A stretch of 20,568 nucleotides of DNA from Alphaproteobacteria bacterium (GTDB taxonomy: Bacteria; Pseudomonadota; Alphaproteobacteria; ATCC43930; CGMCC-115725): positions 1 to 20,568 of the forward strand of contig JAGWIH010000007.1 of NCBI GenBank assembly GCA_028866355.1, in the 5' to 3' direction. Of the stretch, positions 1 to 7,619 are shown piece by piece. Every line of letters starts with the position of its first letter. Within the stretch, counting starts at the first letter, position 1. The notes under the pieces are model-generated. The model was given only the letters and a program-made list of their open reading frames with translations. It made no database searches and was not told the DNA's origin. The position numbers were made by a program, and so were the translations under genes.

Positions 1-560
1 TCGAGCCGCAGCCAGCCGGTCGCGATGACGAGTGCGCCCGACGCGGCAACGCCGAGGCTGATGCCGGCGTCGCTCATCGCGTGGACGAGGGCGGTCTTGA
101 GATTGAGATCGTGTTGGTTGCCGCCGCGTGACAGCAGCAAGGCGATGACGCCATTGACGACGACGCCGACGAGCGCCACGGCGATGACGGTCTCGCCGGA
201 AACCGGCGTCGGCGCTGCCAGGCGGCGAATCGCCTCGGCGGCGATCGCGCCGACCGCGATCAGCAAAATGATGGCATTGAGCAGCGCGGCGAGGATCGAT
301 GAGCTGCCGAGGCCATAGGTGAAGCGGTGGCTGGGCTCGCGGCGCGCCAGCTGCGTCGCGGCGAAGGCGGCGCCGAGGCCCAGCGCGTCCCCGAAATTGT
401 GGCCGGCGTCGGCAAAGAGCGCCATCGAGCCGCCGAGCCAACCGAACAAAGCTTCGGCGGCGACGAAGGCGAGATTAAGCGCAACCGCAAATGCAAACAG
501 CGCCGCGTTGCCCGCGGCGCTGTGATGCCTGTGACCGTGATGATCGTGCGCGTCGCCCAT
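1..560 (-). CDS. CDF-family cation (probably zinc) efflux transporter, C-terminus cut by window edge
   Basis: Only the first 186 codons are present; the frame stays open to base 1. The protein should export divalent metal ions across the inner membrane in exchange for protons. It begins with a His-rich tail (H5, H7, H8, H10, H12, H13), followed by hydrophobic helices at about 19-40, 46-68, 88-110 and 122-144. Two HxxxD pairs match the CDF transport site: H54/D58 in ADAGHNFGD and H160/D164 in HAMSD. The HD-HD pairing is typical of the zinc-type ZitB/CzcD/DmeF branch, so zinc is favoured over manganese or iron, but this is inference. The ATG at 558-560 is the only plausible start. Its GGAGG lies 12 bases upstream inside a perfect inverted repeat (572-588), which is unusual. 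It lies 56 bp downstream of the DUF1127 gene on the same strand, so they may share transcripts. The cytoplasmic C-terminal domain lies outside the window. Confidence 0.9.
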   Translation of the reverse strand, partial: MGDAHDHHGHRHHSAAGNAALFAFAVALNLAFVAAEALFGWLGGSMALFADAGHNFGDALGLGAAFAATQLARREPSHRFTYGLGSSSILAALLNAIILLIAVGAIAAEAIRRLAAPTPVSGETVIAVALVGVVVNGVIALLLSRGGNQHDLNLKTALVHAMSDAGISLGVAASGALVIATGWLRL

Positions 561-571
561 CGCCCTACTGT

Positions 572-588
572 GCCTCCGATTCGGAGGC
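572..588 (-). promoter_or_regulatory. Perfect 8+8 bp inverted repeat covering the Shine-Dalgarno of the CDF gene
   Basis: GCCTCCGA-T-TCGGAGGC is a perfect inverted repeat with a one-base centre. As RNA it would fold as a 7-bp stem with a 3-base loop. The minus-strand GGAGG in its right arm is the best ribosome-binding site for the CDF start at 560. It could be an operator, an RBS-masking hairpin or the end hairpin of the DUF1127 transcript. A GANTC site (GATTC, 578-582) sits at the centre. The function is inference; the symmetry is seen directly. Confidence 0.45.
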
Positions 589-598
589 GAGGCGAGAG

Positions 599-614
599 GC
601 GGCCGGTCAGCCGC
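599..614 (-). terminator. Short GC hairpin just after the DUF1127 stop
   Basis: On the minus strand GCGGC and GCCGC pair across six bases, starting 2 bases after the TAA of the DUF1127 gene; a T-G wobble can extend the stem to 6 bp. There is no T tract, so an intrinsic terminator is doubtful. It may only protect the transcript's 3' end, together with the 572-588 repeat. Confidence 0.3.
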
Positions 615-616
615 GC

Positions 617-835
617 TTAGTGTGCGTGCGAGGTCCGGCCGGCTTTCGCCCAAACCGGCGCGCGCGCCGGCCGCGGGTGGCTCAGCACATAGGGAATCTC
701 GGCACGGTTGATGCCGATATCCGCCAACGACCGGTCGTCGAGCGACGCGAGCTCGGCATAGGCTCGTTGGCGCTCGCGCCACGTCGCATAGCGCCGGGCA
801 AGGGCACGAGAGGCTTGGCCAATGAGACTCAACAT
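617..835 (-). CDS. Small DUF1127 (YjiS-like) basic protein, 72 aa
   Basis: The core matches the DUF1127 signature: arginine-rich helix ARRYATWRERQRAYAELASL, then DDRSLADIGINRAEIPYVLS (residues about 13-52). The tail to residue 72 is basic and Pro/Ala-rich. Such proteins are abundant in Alphaproteobacteria. One from Rhodobacter sphaeroides (CcaF1) has been reported as RNA-binding, and others are linked to phosphate and carbon metabolism, so an RNA-related role here is possible but unproven. There is no signal peptide or membrane segment. The start at 833-835 is chosen because AAGGA lies 8 bases upstream and the domain begins a few residues later. The open frame extends further upstream, but that part reads across the divergent promoter region and into aminopeptidase coding sequence. 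The gene is transcribed away from the aminopeptidase and toward the CDF gene. Confidence 0.85.
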   Translation of the reverse strand: MLSLIGQASRALARRYATWRERQRAYAELASLDDRSLADIGINRAEIPYVLSHPRPARAPVWAKAGRTSHAH

Positions 836-992
836 GGCTTGAATCCTTGGTTTGGAAGCTTTACTGCACTGCACAAAAGATAATACTTGTTGACCTATTG
901 TGCGACGCAATATTGGTATACCAGGCCCGCGACCGGTGCATCGCCGGGAGGTGGAAACGGTAAATCGGGGCCGATTTGCTATTCTCGGCCGC
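836..992. promoter_or_regulatory. AT-rich divergent promoter region between DUF1127 and aminopeptidase P genes
   Basis: Bases 851-920 have 26 G+C out of 70 (37%), against roughly two-thirds around them. On the plus strand TTGACC (890-895) resembles a -35 box, with AT-rich sequence at 911-920 where a weak -10 could lie. On the minus strand TATTAT (complement of 880-885) is a good -10 match, but its best -35 (TTGCGT, complement of 905-910) has a long 19-base spacer. Promoters on both strands are likely; the exact boxes are uncertain. Confidence 0.5.
946..954 (+). promoter_or_regulatory. Strong Shine-Dalgarno-like GGGAGGTGG with no start codon at normal spacing
   Basis: GGGAGGTGG is the best ribosome-binding-like sequence ahead of the aminopeptidase gene, but no in-frame ATG, GTG or TTG follows within 5-12 bases. 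The in-frame GTG at 951 overlaps it, and the ATG at 993 is 38 bases downstream. It may be fortuitous in GC-rich DNA, or the true start may be non-canonical. Confidence 0.25.
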
Positions 993-2819
993 ATGGATGC
1001 GCGCCAGATCAGCGGCGAGATGCCGGCCAAGGAATCCAGCGCCGAGAAACTCGCTCGGCTGCGCGCCGAACTAACGCGCCAGGGTGTCGCTGGTTTCATC
1101 GTGCCGCGTGCCGACGAGCACCAAGGCGAATATGTGCCGCCGTCGGCCGCGCGCCTGGGATGGCTGACCGGTTTCACCGGCTCGGCCGGGCTCGCGGTTG
1201 TGCTACGCGACAAGGCGGCGGTGTTTGTCGATGGCCGCTATACGCTCCAGGCCGAGGCGCAGGTCGACGGTGCGCTCTTTGAGCGCCGTCACTTGGTTGA
1301 GCAGCCAGCGACCGATTGGATCGCCGCCAACCTCAAGGCCGGCGAAACGCTCGCCTACGATCCGTGGCTGCTGACGCCGGGCGAGGTGGAGCGCTATCGC
1401 GCCGCCTGTGCCCGCGCTGGCGGCAAGCTGGCCGCGCTCGCCGCCAATCCGGTCGACGCCATTTGGCGCGACCGGCCGGCGCCGCCGGCATCGCCGACGG
1501 TGCCGCATCCGCTCGAATTCGCCGGCAAGAGCAGCGACGACAAACGTCGCGCGCTGGCGCAGCGTCTCGCGTCCGATAAGCTCGACGCCGCGGTACTGAC
1601 CGCGCCGGATTCGATCGCGTGGCTGCTCAATGTCCGCGGCGGCGATGTCGAATATTCGCCGCTGCCGTTGTCGTTCGCGATCCTCCATGCCGACGCCGCG
1701 GTCGATCTGTTCATCGACCGGCGCAAATTGTCGCCGGAGCTGGCGCGGCATCTCGGACATCAGGTGCGGCACAGCGAACCCGCCGATTTGGGCGCGGCGC
1801 TGGCGGCGCTTGGGCGGGCGAAGAAACGCGTACTCGCCGATCCGGCCACGTGCGCGTCGTGGATCTTTGATCGCCTGAGTGAGTCCGGCGCCACCATCCA
1901 GCGCGGCGCCGATCCGTGCCAGCTCCCGAAGGCGTGCAAGAACGCCGCCGAGCTTGCGGGCACGCGGCAGGCGCATCGGCGTGACGGCGCGGCACTGACA
2001 CGATTTCTAGCATGGCTCGCGCGCGAAGCGCCGGGCGGCAAGTTGACGGAGATCGCCGCGTCCGATCGGCTCGAACGATTTCGCAGTGACGGCGAGCATT
2101 TCAAGGGGCTGAGCTTTCCGACGATTTCCGGCGCCGGTGCCAACGGTGCGATCGTTCATTATCGTGCGTCGCGCGAAAGCGAACGGCGGCTTGAGGACGG
2201 CACGCTCTATCTGGTCGATTCCGGCGCGCAATATCTCGACGGCACCACCGACGTGACGCGCACCGTCGCCATCGGCAAACCGTCAGCCGAAATGCGCGAC
2301 CGCTTCACGCGCGTGCTCAAAGGCCATATCGCGCTGGCCGCGTGCCGGTTTCCGCAAGGCACCACGGGCTCGCAGCTCGATGCGCTGGCGCGGAAACCTC
2401 TTTGGGATGTTGGACTGGACTACGATCACGGCACCGGCCACGGCGTCGGCTCCTATCTTGGCGTGCACGAAGGACCACAACGTATCGCCAAGACGCCGAA
2501 CGCGCAGCCGCTGTTATCCGGTATGATCGTCTCGGACGAGCCGGGCTATTATAAAACCGGCGAATACGGCATCCGCATCGAGAATCTCGTCGTGGTGACC
2601 CACGGTGCCAACACAAACGGCAAGCCGATCCTCGGCTTCGAGACACTGACGCTGGCGCCCTACGACCGCGCGCTGATCGATCTGGCGCTGCTCGATGCCA
2701 CGGAGGCCGCCTGGATCGACGCCTATCACGCGCGGGTGCGGGCGGAGCTCACGCCCTTGGTAGATAAGGAAACCGCCGCTTGGCTGGCCACGGCGACCCG
2801 GAAGCTGTCCAGCGCCTGA
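993..2819 (+). CDS. Xaa-Pro aminopeptidase (aminopeptidase P, M24B), three-domain type, 608 aa
   Basis: This enzyme removes the N-terminal residue of peptides whose second residue is proline; it is a cytoplasmic dinuclear metalloenzyme, usually manganese-dependent. Two creatinase-like N-terminal domains (about 20-330, with RADEHQGEYVPPSAARLGWL and GFTGSAG) precede the pita-bread catalytic domain (about 335-550). All five metal ligands are visible: D409 and D420 (VDSGAQY and TDVTRT), H483 (GTGHGVG), E516 (DEPGYY) and E530 (IRIEN). The 11- and 14-residue spacings match human XPNPEP1. At about 600 aa it is the long eukaryote-like form common in Alphaproteobacteria, not the shorter E. coli PepP. 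The start at 993 is chosen by homology of the N-terminus; it lacks a clear Shine-Dalgarno. The open frame runs up to 900, and the ATG at 1020 is an alternative. A VOC gene follows after 39 bp, probably on the same transcript. Confidence 0.93.
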   Translation: MDARQISGEMPAKESSAEKLARLRAELTRQGVAGFIVPRADEHQGEYVPPSAARLGWLTGFTGSAGLAVVLRDKAAVFVDGRYTLQAEAQVDGALFERRHLVEQPATDWIAANLKAGETLAYDPWLLTPGEVERYRAACARAGGKLAALAANPVDAIWRDRPAPPASPTVPHPLEFAGKSSDDKRRALAQRLASDKLDAAVLTAPDSIAWLLNVRGGDVEYSPLPLSFAILHADAAVDLFIDRRKLSPELARHLGHQVRHSEPADLGAALAALGRAKKRVLADPATCASWIFDRLSESGATIQRGADPCQLPKACKNAAELAGTRQAHRRDGAALTRFLAWLAREAPGGKLTEIAASDRLERFRSDGEHFKGLSFPTISGAGANGAIVHYRASRESERRLEDGTLYLVDSGAQYLDGTTDVTRTVAIGKPSAEMRDRFTRVLKGHIALAACRFPQGTTGSQLDALARKPLWDVGLDYDHGTGHGVGSYLGVHEGPQRIAKTPNAQPLLSGMIVSDEPGYYKTGEYGIRIENLVVVTHGANTNGKPILGFETLTLAPYDRALIDLALLDATEAAWIDAYHARVRAELTPLVDKETAAWLATATRKLSSA

Positions 2820-2858
2820 TCGCTGTGGCACAATGATCCGAGGCTTGCGAGGAACGCC

Positions 2859-3779
2859 ATGATCCATCTGCACGATATCCGTTACGTCCGCATGGGGACC
2901 CGCGATCTCGACACGGCGATCGCGTTCGCCACCAAGGTTGTCGGGCTCGAGCTTGCCGCCAAGGAAGGTAAGTGGGCCTACTTCAAGAGCGACAAAGTAG
3001 CGGTGCGCGGCGATACGCGCGACCACACGCTGGCTTATTTCGAGGGTGATCCGGCCGATCACACCGTCGGCCTCGAGCTCAAGAATCCCGACGACCTCGA
3101 CAAGATCGGCGCCGAACTCGACAACGCCAAATATCCGGTGCGGCTCGGCACCAAGGACGAATCCGATCAGCGGCGCGTCAAGGCGTTCATCGCGACCCAG
3201 GATCCGACCGGCAACAAGATTGAGATCCTGGCGCGGCCCTATAACACCGGGGTGCGCTATTTCCCAGGCCGCGACGCCGGCATCACCCATTTCAGCCATA
3301 TCGGCCTCAACACTACCGATCCGAAGCGCGACGAGAAATTCTGGACGACGGTGTTCAATGCGCGCGTCTCAGACTGGCTCGGCGACACGCCGCTGTTCCG
3401 CATCCACACCGCGCACCACTCGGTGGTGCTGTTCCCGACGACGCGGCCGGGCATCCAGCACATCAACCACCAGGTCGAGGACATCGACGACGTGATGCGC
3501 TCCTGGTATTTCCTCAAGGAACGCAACGTCAACATCGTCTTCGGTCCCGGCCGCCATCCGCTTTCGGGCGCGATGATGGTCTATTTCGAAGGGCCGGACG
3601 GGATGGTGTTCGAGTATTCGGTGGGCGTGAAGCACATCATGCCCGAGGACGAGGCGACTTATCGCCCGCGCCAGTTTCCATTCGAGCGCTATGCCCTTGA
3701 CATGTGGGGCTCGCTACCGACCGTCTCGGGCTTCGCGGAGAAGAAGCCCGAGCGCGAGAAGATGCGCGTCGTGGTGTGA
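2859..3779 (+). CDS. Two-domain VOC protein, type I extradiol dioxygenase-like, 306 aa
   Basis: Two vicinal-oxygen-chelate modules are seen: an N-terminal one (about 4-127, starting HDIRYVRMGTRDLDTAIAF) and a catalytic-type one (about 141-256). The Fe(II) triad of type I ring-cleavage dioxygenases can be placed at H147 (HFSHIGLNTTD), H204 (HINHQVEDIDD) and E252 (VFEYSVG). These spacings are close to those of BphC (146, 210, 260). It may therefore cleave a catechol-type ring, but no other aromatic-degradation gene is in the window and the substrate cannot be named. GAGGA ends 5 bases before the ATG. It lies 39 bp after the aminopeptidase gene on the same strand and ends 6 bp from the converging ligA stop. 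It is soluble, with no signal peptide. A glyoxalase or non-catalytic VOC role is less likely because the full triad is present. Confidence 0.82.
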   Translation: MIHLHDIRYVRMGTRDLDTAIAFATKVVGLELAAKEGKWAYFKSDKVAVRGDTRDHTLAYFEGDPADHTVGLELKNPDDLDKIGAELDNAKYPVRLGTKDESDQRRVKAFIATQDPTGNKIEILARPYNTGVRYFPGRDAGITHFSHIGLNTTDPKRDEKFWTTVFNARVSDWLGDTPLFRIHTAHHSVVLFPTTRPGIQHINHQVEDIDDVMRSWYFLKERNVNIVFGPGRHPLSGAMMVYFEGPDGMVFEYSVGVKHIMPEDEATYRPRQFPFERYALDMWGSLPTVSGFAEKKPEREKMRVVV

Positions 3780-3797
3780 GCGCGGCTAACCCCGCGC
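3780..3797. terminator. Small hairpin between convergent stops
   Basis: GCGCGG and CCGCGC pair across six bases exactly where the VOC gene (stop 3777-3779) and ligA (stop 3786-3788) converge. It could serve both strands, but the stem is short, has no T tract and overlaps the last ligA codons. Confidence 0.3.
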
Positions 3798-5885
3798 CAG
3801 CTTCAGCCACTCGTCTTCAGTCAGCATCTGGACGCCCAGTGCCTTGGCCTTGGTGGCCTTCGACCCGGCCGCCGCCCCCACCACGACATAGCTCGTCTTG
3901 GCCGACACGCTCGAGGTGACGGTCGCGCCCAGCGCCTCGGCGCGGGTGGTGGCTTCTTTGCGTGACATTGCCTGCAATTCGCCGGTGAAAACGATGGTCT
4001 TGCCTGCCAGCGGCGCATTGCCGGCGGTAGGTGCCGCGTAATCGCTGATGTCGATCTCGGCTTCGAGCTCGTCGAGCACCTTGCGGTTATGTCTCTCGCC
4101 GAAGAATCCCACGACGTCGGCAGCGGTGTCCTCGCCGATGCCGTGCAGATTCAACAGCTCCGGCCATGCCGCGCTGTCCTTGTCCTTGGCCGTGGTCATC
4201 GCCGTGCGGAAGCGGGTGAAGCTGCGGTAGTGCCGCGCCAGGAGCTTGGCGGTCGCCTCGCCGGTCTGGGGAATGCCAAGGGCATAAATGAAGCGGTCGA
4301 GCGGCATCGTTTTGCGCGATGCAATGGCGGCGATCAGTTTCTGTGCGCTCAATTTTCCCCAGCCTTCGCGCTCCTCAATCTGCTTGGCTTTCAGGCGGAA
4401 AATGTCGGCCGGGCTGCGGATCAGCTTGTCCTGCCAGAATTCGGCGATATGCTTTTCGCCCATGCCTTCGATATCGAAGGCATCCCGCGACACGAAATGC
4501 TTCAAGCGCTCCACCGCCTGAGCCGGACAGGTGAAGTTGGTACAGCGCCAAGCCGCTTCGCCTTCCTCGCGGACCGCCGGGCTACCGCATTCCGGGCATT
4601 CGTGCGGAAACTTGTATTTGGGCCGCTTCGCGTGCGCCGCGTCCTCGATCACGCCGACGATCTGCGGAATGACGTCGCCGGCGCGTTGTACGATCACGGT
4701 ATCGCCCACGCGCACGTCCTTGCGCGCGATCTCGTCCTCGTTGTGCAGCGTGGCATTGCTGACCACGACGCCCCCGACCGTCACAGGCTCCAGCTTGGCC
4801 ACCGGCGTCAGCGTGCCCTGGCGGCCGACCTGGATCTCGATCGCCTTTAGCACCGTACGCGCTTGTTCGGCGGGGAATTTATGGGCGATCGCCCAGCGTG
4901 GCGCGCGGCTGACGAAGCCCAGCCGTTCCTCCAGATCGAGGTCGTTGACCTTATAAACGACGCCGTCGATGTCGTAATCGAGGCTGGCGCGCTGTTCGGC
5001 CAGCTTCGCGTGCACGTTTAGCGCCGCGTCGACACCATGACAGAGTTTGGAGAGCGGATTGATGGCAAAGCCCCATTCCTTGAACTTGGCCAATGCGTCA
5101 GAATGGGAATTAGCAAAGCCTTTGCTGGCTTCGCCCCAGGCATAGGCGAAGAAATACAACGGCCGCGTCGCGGTGACGGCGGGGTCGAGCTGGCGCAGTG
5201 AACCTGCGGCGGCATTGCGCGGGTTGGCGAAGGCGGGCTCACCCGCTTTGACCCGCTCGGCGTTCAGTTCGGCGAATAGGTGCTTCACGAAATAGACTTC
5301 GCCCCGCACCTCGATCGTGTCGGGCCAGCCCTTGCCTTTCAGTTCCTGAGGCACGGTTTTCACGGTCCGGATGTTCGCGGTCACATCCTCCCCGGTGACG
5401 CCGTCGCCGCGGGTGGCGCCGAGCACCAGGCGGCCTTTTTCGTAGCGCAGCGAGCAGGAAAGGCCGTCGATCTTGGGCTCGGCCATGATGGCGATCGTGT
5501 CGGGCTCGACGCGTGCCACGTCCCTGGGGTCGCGGAAGAAATTGCGCACGCCTTGGAAGAATTCGCGCACCTCATTGTCGTTCATCGCGTTTTCCAGCGA
5601 CAACATCGCGTGCGCGTGACGCACCTTGGCGAAACCACCGGCGGGTGGCGCGCCGACGCGTTTCGACGGGCTGTCGACGCGAACGAGATCGGGAAAGCGC
5701 ATCTCGATCGCGGTGTTGCGGCGGCGCAGCGCGTCGTAATCGGCGTCGGCGATCTCCGGCGTGTCTTTCTGGTGATAGAGATTGTCGTGTCGCGCGATCT
5801 CGGCAGCGAGACGCTTCAGCTCCGCCTTGGCTTCGGCTGGGCTGAGTTTGTCGACCGCCGTTTCCCCCGATGGCGCGCGGCTCAC
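3786..5885 (-). CDS. ligA: NAD-dependent DNA ligase LigA, 699 aa
   Basis: LigA seals nicks in replication and repair using NAD+. All domains appear in order: NAD-binding Ia (about 15-80, DNLYHQ and DADYDALRRR), adenylation domain with catalytic lysine K138 in AEPKIDGLS and downstream TRGDGVTGEDVTANI, OB fold (RQGTLTPVAKLEPV, GDTVIVQRAGDVIPQ), zinc finger with C430, C433, C448 and C453, helix-hairpin-helix repeats, and a C-terminal BRCT domain (about 622-699, LAGKTIVFTGEL to MLTEDEWLKLARG). Length is slightly above E. coli (671 aa), as is common in Alphaproteobacteria. The open frame continues into recN, but that part is a shadow. The GTG at 5883-5885 is chosen because it overlaps the recN TGA as GTGA and has GGAG at 7-base spacing. 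This implies translational coupling to recN. Confidence 0.96.
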   Translation of the reverse strand: MSRAPSGETAVDKLSPAEAKAELKRLAAEIARHDNLYHQKDTPEIADADYDALRRRNTAIEMRFPDLVRVDSPSKRVGAPPAGGFAKVRHAHAMLSLENAMNDNEVREFFQGVRNFFRDPRDVARVEPDTIAIMAEPKIDGLSCSLRYEKGRLVLGATRGDGVTGEDVTANIRTVKTVPQELKGKGWPDTIEVRGEVYFVKHLFAELNAERVKAGEPAFANPRNAAAGSLRQLDPAVTATRPLYFFAYAWGEASKGFANSHSDALAKFKEWGFAINPLSKLCHGVDAALNVHAKLAEQRASLDYDIDGVVYKVNDLDLEERLGFVSRAPRWAIAHKFPAEQARTVLKAIEIQVGRQGTLTPVAKLEPVTVGGVVVSNATLHNEDEIARKDVRVGDTVIVQRAGDVIPQIVGVIEDAAHAKRPKYKFPHECPECGSPAVREEGEAAWRCTNFTCPAQAVERLKHFVSRDAFDIEGMGEKHIAEFWQDKLIRSPADIFRLKAKQIEEREGWGKLSAQKLIAAIASRKTMPLDRFIYALGIPQTGEATAKLLARHYRSFTRFRTAMTTAKDKDSAAWPELLNLHGIGEDTAADVVGFFGERHNRKVLDELEAEIDISDYAAPTAGNAPLAGKTIVFTGELQAMSRKEATTRAEALGATVTSSVSAKTSYVVVGAAAGSKATKAKALGVQMLTEDEWLKLARG

Positions 5886-7555
5886 GCCCGCGCTCCGGCC
5901 ATCAGCGAAGCGGCGGCGGCGCGGGCTTCGGCGGTGATCGACGCACCCGACAACATGCGCGCGATTTCCTCGCGCCGCGCGTCGGCCGACAGTTCTTCGA
6001 CGCGAGTCGATGTCTTCTGCGCCGCCTGGCTTTTCTCGACCCGCCAATGATGCGCGCCGCGTGCCGCCACCTGTGGCGAATGAGTGACGACCAGGACCTG
6101 AAGCTCCTGGCCAAGGCGATGGAGGCGATCGCCGACCGCCGCCGCGACGGCACCGCCAATGCCGCTGTCGACTTCGTCGAAAACCAGAGTCGGCACCGGC
6201 GACGTGCGCGCCAGCACGACTTTGAGCGCCAGCATGAAACGCGACAGTTCGCCGCCCGACGCGACTTTGGCCAAGGGTCCCGCCGGCACGCCAGGATTGG
6301 TTGCAACTTCGAAATGCACGCGCTCGCGGCCGTGCGGGCCCCATTCGGCTTCGCCGAGCGCGGTCAGCACCGTGGCGAAACGCGCCTTTTCGAGCTTGAG
6401 GGGCTTCAGCTCCTTCATCACCGCCGGGTCCAGCTTGGCGGCGGCGGCGCGGCGCTCGGCGGCAACCTTGTCCGCTGCCATGAGGTAAGTCTCGCGGGCG
6501 GCATCAGTGGCGCGCTTGAGCGCCGTGACGCCATCGCCGCCGGCTTCGAGCGCGCCGAGCTTAGCGCCGATCTCGGCACGCAACCCGGCCAAGCCGTCAA
6601 CCGACACATTGTGCTTGCGCGCCAGGGCACGAAGCGCGAACAGGCGCTCTTCAATCTGCTCCAAACGATTCGTATCGCCGCCGAGCGTGCGGATCTGGTC
6701 TTCGAGCGCGGTTGTGGCTTCGCGCGCTTCGACGGCGGCGCGTTCGAGTGCGGCCGCAGCGGCGTCGAGCCGGCCGCCGGCCTTGTCCTTGACACGTCCG
6801 ACCTGGCGTAGCGCTGCCTGCAACGCGCGCTCGCCGCCGCGTTCGCCGGCAAGCTCGGCGAGCGCCGCTTCCAGCGCTTCGGTCAGGCGCTCGCGGTTCT
6901 GCATCAACGCGCGTTCGTCGGCCAAGCTGGTTTCTTCACCCGCCTTCGGGTCGAACGCGTCGAGTTCGGTCATCGCATGCCGCAGAAACGCTTCTTCGGC
7001 TTGCGCGGCTTGAAGCCTTTGCGCCGCGGCTTCGTGGTCGGCAACGGTGGCGCGCCAGGCTTGCCAGGCGTCGGCCAGCGTCTGGCGATCGGATTCGCCG
7101 ACGCCGTAGGCGTCGAGCGCATCACGGTGCGTCGCGGGATCGAGCAGGCCGCGCTGGGCGAACTGGCCTTCGATCTCGACCAAGGCCTCGCCGATCTGAC
7201 GCAGCAAGGCCACACTGACCGGCTGGTCGGCGATAAAGGCACGGCTGCGGCCGTCGCCGCTAACCATCCGGCGTAGCACCAGCGTGTCGTCATCGACGGT
7301 GACGCCGGCGTCGTGCAGGGCGGCTCGTGCCGGATGCTTGGCCGGCAAGGTGAACTCGGCGCTCACGGTCGCTTGTTCGGCACCGCGGCGCACCAGTCCG
7401 CTTTCGGCGCGCACGCCGAGTGCCAAGCCAAGCGCGTCCAAAAGGATGGATTTGCCGGCGCCGGTCTCGCCAGTCAGCACGCACAAACCCGGCCGGAATG
7501 AAAGATCGAGCCGGTCGATCAGCACGACGTCGCGGATGGAAAGACCGATCAGCAT
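5882..7555 (-). CDS. recN: DNA repair protein RecN, 557 aa
   Basis: RecN is an SMC-like ATPase that acts early in double-strand-break repair. The N-terminal half-head has Walker A GETGAGKS at 29-36. The long middle (about 150-360) is Ala/Glu/Arg/Leu-rich and expected to be coiled coil. The C-terminal half-head has signature ASGGELSRF (S433), Walker B TLVFDEVDSGIGG (D460, E461) and the H-loop VVTHSPQVA. Length matches E. coli RecN (553). The ATG at 7553-7555 starts the conserved MLIGLSIRDVVLIDRL sequence but has no recognisable Shine-Dalgarno. It sits 64 bp after bamD and overlaps ligA by four bases. I saw no alphaproteobacterial LexA box (GTTC-N7-GTTC) in the 64-bp gap, so SOS control from there is not supported; the gene may rely on upstream transcription. 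Confidence 0.96.
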   Translation of the reverse strand: MLIGLSIRDVVLIDRLDLSFRPGLCVLTGETGAGKSILLDALGLALGVRAESGLVRRGAEQATVSAEFTLPAKHPARAALHDAGVTVDDDTLVLRRMVSGDGRSRAFIADQPVSVALLRQIGEALVEIEGQFAQRGLLDPATHRDALDAYGVGESDRQTLADAWQAWRATVADHEAAAQRLQAAQAEEAFLRHAMTELDAFDPKAGEETSLADERALMQNRERLTEALEAALAELAGERGGERALQAALRQVGRVKDKAGGRLDAAAAALERAAVEAREATTALEDQIRTLGGDTNRLEQIEERLFALRALARKHNVSVDGLAGLRAEIGAKLGALEAGGDGVTALKRATDAARETYLMAADKVAAERRAAAAKLDPAVMKELKPLKLEKARFATVLTALGEAEWGPHGRERVHFEVATNPGVPAGPLAKVASGGELSRFMLALKVVLARTSPVPTLVFDEVDSGIGGAVAAAVGDRLHRLGQELQVLVVTHSPQVAARGAHHWRVEKSQAAQKTSTRVEELSADARREEIARMLSGASITAEARAAAASLMAGARA

Positions 7556-7576
7556 GGAAACGAAATGATATCGCCG

Positions 7577-7613
7577 CGCATCGGCCGAGACCAGCGGGGC
7601 CGAAGGCGATGCG
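7577..7613 (-). repeat. 7-bp perfect inverted repeat in the bamD-recN gap
   Basis: CGCATCG (7577-7583) and CGATGCG (7607-7613) are perfect inverted copies 23 bases apart, filling the middle of the 64-bp spacer. On the minus strand this could fold into a stem after the bamD stop. There is no T tract. It could be a weak terminator, processing site or operator ahead of recN. Confidence 0.35.
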
Positions 7614-7619
7614 ACTCGT

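Noticed and set aside
836..1213. Extension of the DUF1127 frame to 198 residues
   Set aside because: The added part crosses an AT-rich divergent promoter region and aminopeptidase coding sequence and has no DUF1127 homology; AAGGA supports the start at 835.
5886..6344. N-terminal extension of the ligA frame, giving 852 residues
   Set aside because: The added part is Arg/Ala/Ser-rich, has no ligase homology and overlaps the conserved C-terminal head of recN; the GTGA start at 5885 gives a normal LigA.
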